A stretch of DNA of 56,604 nucleotides, taken from positions 1 through 56,604 of the forward strand of contig CANQJI010000005.1 of the NCBI GenBank assembly GCA_947624205.1, in the 5' to 3' direction. The translations under genes and the position numbers were made by a program. The stretch is from an uncultured Akkermansia sp. (lineage in GTDB: Bacteria; Verrucomicrobiota; Verrucomicrobiia; Verrucomicrobiales; Akkermansiaceae). The notes beneath the pieces are model-generated. The model did not search any database. It worked only from the letters and a program-made list of their open reading frames with translations, and had not been told where the DNA came from. This document shows positions 53,501 through 56,604 of the stretch, one piece after another (the stretch's first letter is position 1; each line of letters begins with the position of its first letter).

Positions 53501-56455
53501 GTTGCATCCTACCTGCACGCTGTGACCGGCGGCGAAATCTCCTTCAAGGACTTGTCGGATGAGGCACTCAATACCTTGCTGCGCAGCGGCAACTACACCG
53601 GATTGTTGCACGATTTGGGTTGGACTCTTGGGGTTGACGGCGGGGATCTCACCCTTCTCGGTTCGTCGGCAGAGGTCTATCTCGTCCTGAAGGATGATAA
53701 TGATCCACGGGGCGACAAAGCGACTGTGGCAAGCGATGAAGACGCGGAGACTCTAGGGGGGAAGAAAGCGACCCTGCTGGACAGCGGCACGACACTCACG
53801 CTGGACATGAGTGGATTGACCGATAAGGATAAGAAGGGAGTGAATGTCAACAACCTCGTGGGGTTGTCAGGTTCGACTCTCCGGGCGACAGGCCGCGGCA
53901 CCGTGAACCTGAATAATGCCCGATGGGATGATGGAGTTCCCAATGAGGATAAGAAGTGGCTGGGTGACGAGGGCTTTGACGACAAGACCCTGGAGAGCCT
54001 GAAAGGACAGAACACGGACTTCTATGGCTGCATCGTGGGGGAAAACGGCGCAAACTTCAATAAGAAGGGCGCGGGAACCCTCACCGTGGGCGATGGGACG
54101 TTCAAAGCGCTCGCTATTGACGGCGATCTGAAGCTCAGCGGCGGTGATTTCGTCGTGCGCAGTGGGGCAGGTGAGTACAGCAGCACGCTTGGTTCACTCA
54201 CTTTCGCCTACGGCAAGGATGCCACGGTTGGCGATGGCTTTGTGGTGAAAGGCGGCAGGATCGAAGTCGGTGCCATTGTGGAGGAGGCAGGCAGCAAGGA
54301 ACGACCCATCGACGCGAGCAAGAACAAGGTCACTCTGGCGGACGGCGGCATCTTTGCCTTCACCGGAAAGATGGCAGAGGCAGATGAGGAGGCAGAGACG
54401 CCGGAAGAGACCCTCACGAGCACGAAGTTCGGGGGCGCGGGAACCCTCGAAATCGGCGGAGAGGAAGGTGAGGATGGCGCCCGACTCGTGCTCGGCAGCG
54501 GCGATGGTACGAATGCTGCCATTGGGGGAGACCTCAATGTGCAACTCGGGAGCAACGGCATCCTGAAGCTGAAAGACGGGGCCACCATGGACGCCGGCGA
54601 AGTGGCGCTGGCGGGTACGCTCGACATGAGCGCCATGGCAGCTCCCAGCACCGCGCAGAGCCTCATCGGCGACGGCACACTGAAGGGTAGCGAGAGCAAC
54701 ACCAAGCTCACCATCGACGGCACACCCGGCGACGAGGCAAAGGCCTTCGGCGGCACGCTGGAGGGAGGGGGCACTCTCACCGTGGGCTCCGGCGCCGAAT
54801 GGCGGATCAAAGGACTGCAGACGACGAAACCGGGGGACGAAAAAGACGGGAAGTGGAACCTCGAAGTGGCGCCGAACGGCACGCTGGACGTGACCCTGCA
54901 GAGGGGGCGTGTGGCTAATCTGGGCGACGTCACTCTGGGAGATAATTCCACACTCTTCTACCACTACAACAACGAGGCGGGGCATGATGCCAGGACCCTC
55001 CTCACCGGCGAGTTGAAGGTTGCTGATGAAAACACCAAGGCCAACCTGAAGGTGGATATGACAAACTTCGTGCCGGGCAGGGACGGCGTCACCGATCTCA
55101 CCCTCGGCGGGCTGAAGTGGACGAATAAGGACTTGAGGCTGGAGGATCATCTGAGCGTGACTCTGGAGGGAGCCGGGAAGCAGTACTTCACCCCATCGGC
55201 GAAGATCGACGACGACAGTGTTGTCTATGTGGACTTCACGCATACGACGAAGAATCTCTACCGGCACGCCGACCAGGAGAAGAACGCCGCCGCCGGAGCA
55301 GAGTTGTTCTGGGGCGTGGATGATCCGCTCACGCCGTTGGGCAAGGACCTGCGCGACAGACAGAAGGACGGCGAATGGACCGACCTGTATAAGTTTGCGA
55401 CGGCGCTGGGCAGTCAGTACGAGGGGAAGAACATCGATTCGATGCTGGCGGCGGGAGCGGGCGCGAGTATATCGGCGCTCGGGCAGGCGCTGGGCGATGA
55501 CCTGCACCGGCAGATCAACTCCATCCGCAATCGCACCACAGTCATGGGCGCAGAGGCGCGCTACGACCAGTACGACGTGCTGCCGCTCTACCACATGTGG
55601 GTGAACGGAGAGACGGGCTACCACAAGCTGGATTCCGACGGACTGGCGCCGGGCTACACGCTCAACAGCTGGGGAGGGACGCTGGGATTGGAGATGGACG
55701 TGACCCGCAACGTGACGGTGGGGCTGGCGCTCTCGGCAATGTACGGGGATCTCAAGACCGAGGCAGCGGATAGCGGCTCGGGCGATCTGGACACCACGTA
55801 CATGAGCGCCTTCATGAGCGCCAGACGCGGAGCCTGGCGTCACACGGTGGTGCTGAGCGGAGGCATGGCGGATGTGAAGTTCAACCGTACGGTGGGGTAC
55901 AGTACATCCACGATCTTCGGGGCAATGCCCGGGAGCTACAAGACCTCCGGGAGCACGGACGGCTATGCGGTGGGCGCCCTCTACGAAATCGGCTACACGC
56001 GCATGGCGAACGCCGCCGGGACGGTAGCCGTGCAGCCTGTGTTCAATGTGGAGTACCGGCGCGTGGGGATCAATGGCTACACGGAGGCGGGGTCGGATGC
56101 GGCACTGCGCGTGGATGACATCACGCAGGACAGCATCACGTTCGGCGCCGGCGCGCGCGTGCAAGCGCTCACCGGGGGGAACGTCTTCAACCGCAGCGCC
56201 ATCTTCGAAGGGCGCGCGCTGCTGAAGGTGGAAGCCGGAGATCGCAGCGGGAAGGCGATCAATGCGATCGTGAACACGCAGAAGACAGCGGAGCTGGAGA
56301 GCGCCGAGGTCGGAGCCGTGGGCGTGGAGGTAGGAGCCGGCATCACGATACCGCTGGGGAGCACCGAAGGGAGCATCTTCATCGATGGGTCGTTGGAGTT
56401 GAGATCCGGGTACACGAGCATGGACGCGACAGTCGGTTACAGAGTCAGCTTCTGA
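41567..56455 (+). CDS. Giant autotransporter, 4962 aa
   Basis: The largest protein here, roughly 500 kDa. The signal peptide starts MKLHLPSGLRKALMACLAAV and is followed by an Ala/Leu-rich stretch to about residue 50. The passenger is a very long Gly/Thr/Asp-rich beta-helix. PATR-type beta-strand repeats recur, for example IKKGTGRLNI (~508), IKTGTGSLTLQ (~1357), LKKSGAGIQKL (~1815) and NKKGAGTLTVG (~4165). Residues ~2210-2980 are a distinct block of GGxxVxGGS repeats. A 15-bp tandem repeat encodes EDQKE units at ~3234-3251. A helical linker (~4590-4660) precedes the barrel (~4676-4962), with LNSWGGTLGLEMDV, a YGDLKTEAAD loop and the terminal VSF. Barrel and signal match the autotransporter at 7451. 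The role is unknown; adhesion or self-aggregation are usual for such proteins. Confidence 0.95.
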   Translation: MKLHLPSGLRKALMACLAAVAFALPTTLSSASLGAGALAALALVHQQAEAAVTSDSTVDKDASHRELTTDEVTYSGDIWTWHADLSSTYYTSTPNFSEWTANEDGTGMQDGELKSTNQDALWAKFIAGRDHGGLTYDTLRITGSTSEMLTTSGMTTQGNSAMGLGGLIVESGNDSGYTISLNSTTNSARQFALFLGAGTGHNTFEALVLSSITFTNIRETLNPNDSGGGIDAYVGVTLSSGANIRIAKGKKMQFDAVFAVADGKTLNLTSVGAEEGNSIFQVNSFTLGERSGLDVGAGVSVTLTGGMTVGDNGRVTLGGEGAELVVVGDAEHNINPDLWSGCMLSDSTSGSLILSGIDGDYDTAHGDESATVHLYSLLQKLLHARGTTGSVTKSVGSLVLRDSTVFSIYGMEFQDVLGVVNKIVVEAGSTLWLGAAAPLSASSAPEVVLYGDGTNDSLRTYGTYADAAFSVRALTLAGENAAVINSKTTGSGSTITSLTVASGNTGSIIKKGTGRLNINAITAEEGANTAAGVIDIREGSVQIGGDYLSSFLGRVQVASGATVIFNPGDGQELRLDASKVTLPSEPATSQGTPGPALVASSGTVKWTSQIDASWGDLNLFQAVGAGTVLELDGVTNVSTVSLNNGDGIVRFLGGLNGADGHTKLTVKGGSLTVGGNIAGYSEIEVQNRDVGGNRVFLGSMTVEGTLTMNDGGKFNLNHLVSELDLQGGLEGSGNLILIGGGTLKLGGTINHSGSIKIRKITGADIGTKYGRIEITSDASSLEGGIILSGAWNVEAWGGAEQPYQLVLSGDTGTDKVLKKITFNDADATASAVKVTGKWKVEDLAIASGKTLTFDGTDTGNVTFGNDSGGANVGEGSILSLNSGQYSGKLTVTINNGDGDSAATGGQIALGEGVVLQDLEISLGGNWVSSLGIQSDPYNLFTGMTSDLLENVSLADSTQESLSRQNLQLNLNDQGQLVVQRIDEVELVWTSTDGTWQRGGETNWKNGEKTDDRFIDGDKVRFTTEESAASKNVTVVGSVAPGKITIDGGECGGEWTFAGEGGSVSVGGEGIELTGTTPAATFNLPVSLTGENTGITGAGTIKFAGALTGTKLVLQGSGESGELVVELSNLRGVVIGTQGLGQADAQGAVELGANTTLKITGLGSGSGLAWSGGYIYGQGVLDLAVGGTFTQGNDDNGLLWHLVRNYIEPSAEAAASSLLDTLRISNNTNLVDDASGWSGHDTNGGTGNRGGSVWGHIKNIVVEEGSSFLIKGAAWINTNVWSQWTEHTYTIAGDGSATSSNLEEKAALSFRFGSGSWMLPGALKLGQKLDGSTGATVYTNCPVTVSGDFDAVEGTLIKTGTGSLTLQHVVTGENHAGILDIQGGTLQINGLAAQSPEAGTPSPMATEVKLSAENTHFKLGGEANYTVGTISFNSSAGHDGSGDNIMPTMYVDLVSVNGAVPTLSVGTLNLEKNGRITGVGGTLKVTDAVTGDLNLRVQGATLDVSEAETKNMTGGLYLYNSATLKIGDDWSLAFLGASGASDGVSSGGSITTEAEAATLTLTGNKGADGAVTPHTVRGLSLDDKVTLKLGEGVTQKFIELNKNSAATQSKLELAAGATAVFRRDTEDENSRVNHIGSVINAGSVQLKDGGTDDTNANLTVHGELKDTKEGNLSVKGASTLTVEGNLVHNSAGDIVIDNSLAKLYVHGGISGTADGDGVTTGKIQLVRGGLTIYGGNTNDDFAGMLEMSNGVVLTLGHGSDAAGYLTVAGLQNETHQTGRQTITGNGTLELNVAENGDEGVNGAGMNILLEGSTTLKKSGAGIQKLSRLSTSGEGAEVDITEGTLQIVAPSQGGATLSVGNLVVEGENAKLDIAVSGLTASGTNITLSNGGTLSDSAGDGDYVFGGLVLGEGNGSIEYSTAGTNQRYIFTQLSGGGNMNLGEALTGGATGRTLNLGDIAGYTGSITGAVSGQNHLYISGNITTGSGTSGSIDLTGGSVELAGFAGILTKTDGEGDFTISNLKLTGGQSIQMISGGSGKLIIGKLSFDHPITLVYTTDAVNNGAANFVGLKIEDIVESLKEINGGSGNYNYKIILDTTAITDRDSTTKIYLGITGDSHEGDYAESVLWKYFEEKDALEDDFTLSWVGNQLVMTQLGTLDTQRYWDANWDDGSKENGPHNKRMTDHGNFWYNAAEGSGEWTRNYEGKDATAKTFMEMTFALGSEGGAVSNNNGQYSMRFGKGSGRPNTLLTLIGGELSNDPDAAGKETTAGRGVYLSLTASTDDHFHSMVGGSSFVQNSTAGSFSGNTHIQVQGGIVDFLIGGNHMTWGGGTFDGDTYISVYEGRPQLDEETGDVVLDENGDVVLAEGNYRSVVRGGIVGGSTITGTGGDSEFSGHSHIYVYTVLQTDNGMSTIGDGTRFSHIVGGNVWLFADGSGEEKMDFVGSSTIQLDFSGYQAHFFGEDPANAYLFGKAIVGGNYTAGELGAGSRESSFEFRRDQAGKHTEYGSEIIIDGHSDVTGQDITFRGGINGASRRDTSGTEITTYTGKTHVTLDGGIFTNYVAGGFWFGGMNYSNEETHEVNNAQIKQDSHLNGDTLVEIEDGSFWRVAGGSVTLSALEGSTGEHTGSTSLTIKGGRFNVVGGTAGSAPLPGFVAGASFYNNSLGTYTQSGASELTIEGGVFGAVDEEGKTSVAVSVVGGDYVTYGADAPKKTGDGAPSYTVESTQVVIGTVNEGGAASGPDIRGIVVGGSYMEDVSAGGTLRIEGGTNVTINGGTITAKNAGATLGSDRLAIVAGSMLVDTGESGGHAVEIGGSTNLTVNGGTITGYVVGGSYSSSTDNGQGGNSVNLAGEIDIDLKGGTIIGNLIGGHYSDNTHLPSALALGKVTITLEGTDLEGYIFGGSYRRAQTEAAGSPTQGVIEIDLLSGSVAGGVYAAGNHLLVGKNANLRERTTSTKIKLTGDVEIKNSTFAQAGSQVALSGGYQRALKSSAGGTDGYQTDYSTVGYDEEKKSWNENAAVLEFSSEGENDDFSSLRALGSNLYLQDLDTIDVNEGLDVKLEGAHMRVMHKVTKDAAGKLIEGEDVFTKGGKGNLTLGTLWSWHAQETGDAVYGGREAAYTGKIILGGGTLTLTGDEKTVYEQSLEGGLMINMNGRVGGNVDEAYLKGVDDTVFTGLDKKKKIELELVAREFTPRADGQIYKVEDFKLSTGMYYLIDGLEIPDAEANMEEYFHVSGLKGEDQKEEDQKEEDQKEEDHLLGEGLQYELVVRDGDKLVLRIFKYDTNEWRWEGAAKDNVWKSGGNTLNWTKDGGENKKADDYSDDLTYYFDAGAAYSGDVYLEDGIRAKEIHVESGDYTFKLRNGGTGLSVDTIQIGAVGTANLTLAMETSRVDSVELLEGGRLTLADEGAIQEETTIVFDGGTLAYGEDKHGDLLVTGDYSSQAKLAQNYSGALRIQVGDEVSEEKPVETDPNKGVTWSKDIDLAVSNGIIKSGRMNFTLDWTPTEDANAFGGTLDAQGGVLTLKVNGSQAATINGNAALAAAKGATVELIAVEGGSLTVGRGATGEGTIAIGSATAENQGSYILNTPVDDAFAGTVKLAGDGANSTVDVQDVAALGKKADPENGVAGSTLALAGRAIVVSGSGATISAETITVEKDTTNFLGGYENLTDPNKAITLEAGDGGIAVEGVLANVGGGVNHTLEGTLSGGGMIVAGYQDRGAGEESTWSLTGTQVGDVTTGFAGTGKIIVAYEDVVESAPEGAKAAEEKQKVVRLTGIIGDAEKGDSVALENRMTGIALAIADGNDGKTYNTSTGDLVFNGNEIWLGDDDGTAGSWSGTTLTGTDGVFRLKSGALKGEIGEDKGSVKLVVDTAAAGATVDAGGTDGSRFDEININAGGHLTNVNGDIEVGSGETKMALTFDENSIGGGKGTPEQYLISTNEGDLNVHNTVEEDEEGSEEDPRANDAFSLDVTAEALIDMVTEHRAEGVASYLHAVTGGEISFKDLSDEALNTLLRSGNYTGLLHDLGWTLGVDGGDLTLLGSSAEVYLVLKDDNDPRGDKATVASDEDAETLGGKKATLLDSGTTLTLDMSGLTDKDKKGVNVNNLVGLSGSTLRATGRGTVNLNNARWDDGVPNEDKKWLGDEGFDDKTLESLKGQNTDFYGCIVGENGANFNKKGAGTLTVGDGTFKALAIDGDLKLSGGDFVVRSGAGEYSSTLGSLTFAYGKDATVGDGFVVKGGRIEVGAIVEEAGSKERPIDASKNKVTLADGGIFAFTGKMAEADEEAETPEETLTSTKFGGAGTLEIGGEEGEDGARLVLGSGDGTNAAIGGDLNVQLGSNGILKLKDGATMDAGEVALAGTLDMSAMAAPSTAQSLIGDGTLKGSESNTKLTIDGTPGDEAKAFGGTLEGGGTLTVGSGAEWRIKGLQTTKPGDEKDGKWNLEVAPNGTLDVTLQRGRVANLGDVTLGDNSTLFYHYNNEAGHDARTLLTGELKVADENTKANLKVDMTNFVPGRDGVTDLTLGGLKWTNKDLRLEDHLSVTLEGAGKQYFTPSAKIDDDSVVYVDFTHTTKNLYRHADQEKNAAAGAELFWGVDDPLTPLGKDLRDRQKDGEWTDLYKFATALGSQYEGKNIDSMLAAGAGASISALGQALGDDLHRQINSIRNRTTVMGAEARYDQYDVLPLYHMWVNGETGYHKLDSDGLAPGYTLNSWGGTLGLEMDVTRNVTVGLALSAMYGDLKTEAADSGSGDLDTTYMSAFMSARRGAWRHTVVLSGGMADVKFNRTVGYSTSTIFGAMPGSYKTSGSTDGYAVGALYEIGYTRMANAAGTVAVQPVFNVEYRRVGINGYTEAGSDAALRVDDITQDSITFGAGARVQALTGGNVFNRSAIFEGRALLKVEAGDRSGKAINAIVNTQKTAELESAEVGAVGVEVGAGITIPLGSTEGSIFIDGSLELRSGYTSMDATVGYRVSF
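51266..51318 (+). repeat. In-frame 15-bp tandem repeat in the autotransporter
   Basis: Three perfect copies of GAAGATCAGAAGGAA followed by an 8-bp partial copy, encoding EDQKE x3 then ED. The unit length is a multiple of three, so gain or loss of units would change the linker length without breaking the frame. It lies in an otherwise non-repetitive part of the passenger. Confidence 0.9.
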
Positions 56456-56468
56456 TAGGAAGCACCGG

Positions 56469-56557
56469 GGCAAACGCATTTGGCAATGCGTTTGCCCTAT
56501 GTACGATGTACGACGGTGGCGGCTAACGCCGCCTAAGTCAACTATAATAATTAAGGT
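56469..56557 (+). repeat. Terminal hairpin copy of the GGCAAACGCATT repeat family
   Basis: Stem GGCAAACGCATT-TGGC-AATGCGTTTGCC (56469-56496), then CTATGTACGATGTACGA, a second stem GGCGGC-TAAC-GCCGCC (56518-56533) and AGTCAACTATAATAATTAAGG. The flanking order is that of the copy at 45-93 on the opposite strand, with the GC stem as an extra insertion. It starts 13 bp after the autotransporter stop and could also end its transcript. Confidence 0.8.
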
Positions 56558-56592
56558 GGGCGAATTTTTATTTTACACTAAGGAAGGTCAGC

Positions 56593-56604
56593 ATGGCTCC
56601 GCTT
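56593..56604 (+). CDS. Possible start of next gene, cut by window end
   Basis: ATG GCT CCG CTT (Met-Ala-Pro-Leu) lies 6 bp after a strong Shine-Dalgarno-like AAGGAAGG. Only four codons are present, so nothing can be said about the product. Confidence 0.3.

Noticed and set aside
49415..53611. A 1398-codon open frame on the minus strand opposite the giant autotransporter
   Set aside because: Its translation is low-complexity and lacks domains; it mirrors the codon pattern of the real gene, which has a signal peptide, repeats and barrel.
54194..56479. A 761-codon minus-strand frame opposite the autotransporter barrel
   Set aside because: His/Arg-rich shadow translation with no recognisable fold, lying wholly over a confident gene apart from its first few codons.

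Overview
The window looks like chromosomal DNA from a Gram-negative member of the PVC superphylum, most likely Verrucomicrobiota. This is inferred from a double-length (1841-aa) UvrA of the kind also found in Chlamydiae, a pseudopilin with a Verrucomicrobia-style body, two large autotransporters with passenger beta-strand repeats, and a small secreted Cys-rich protein with a YWIT...SCRYY...CKICGG pattern. No rRNA, tRNA, CRISPR array or transposase gene was recognised.

Layout. 1-1924: a hairpin repeat, a type II secretion/type IV pilin-like pseudopilin and tilS on the + strand. 1884-7046: a - strand run, ppdK > metallo-hydrolase > DEAD-box helicase > ruvC, behind a near-perfect sigma70 promoter. 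7114-12388: a regulatory gap with two copies of one palindrome, then a 1645-aa autotransporter. 12389-16176: a small secreted protein, a TolC-like lipoprotein and a periplasmic coiled-coil protein, separated by three copies of a ~200-bp structured repeat. 16177-21702: double-length uvrA. 22346-36036: a more AT-rich block of ten genes, all on the + strand. 36072-41250: GC-rich - strand genes nuoA > metH > DegT-like aminotransferase. 41567-56455: a 4962-aa autotransporter, followed by another hairpin repeat and the probable first codons of a next gene.

The block at 22346-35490 is the most interesting part. It encodes a tubulin/FtsZ-like GTPase (GGGTGSG loop), a membrane-anchored phosphate-binding-protein-like domain fused to an OmpA-like domain, four tandem diverged MotA/TolQ/ExbB-like membrane proteins (three with long coiled-coil tails), a MotB-like protein with one TM segment carrying an Asp and an OmpA-like C-terminus, and two three-TM proteins of similar topology at the two ends. 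The set reads as an envelope-spanning, probably ion-driven machine joined to a cytoplasmic tubulin-like GTPase. It recalls the ZorA/ZorB motor of Zorya defence but has no Zorya effector and has parts Zorya lacks. Its function (defence, envelope transport or mechanosensing, cell organisation) cannot be read from sequence alone.

Promoters could be read by eye at several places. The -10 boxes are often TAGAGT, TAGAAT or TAGGAT rather than TATAAT, and in several genes they sit only 6-12 bp from the start codon, which suggests leaderless or near-leaderless mRNAs.
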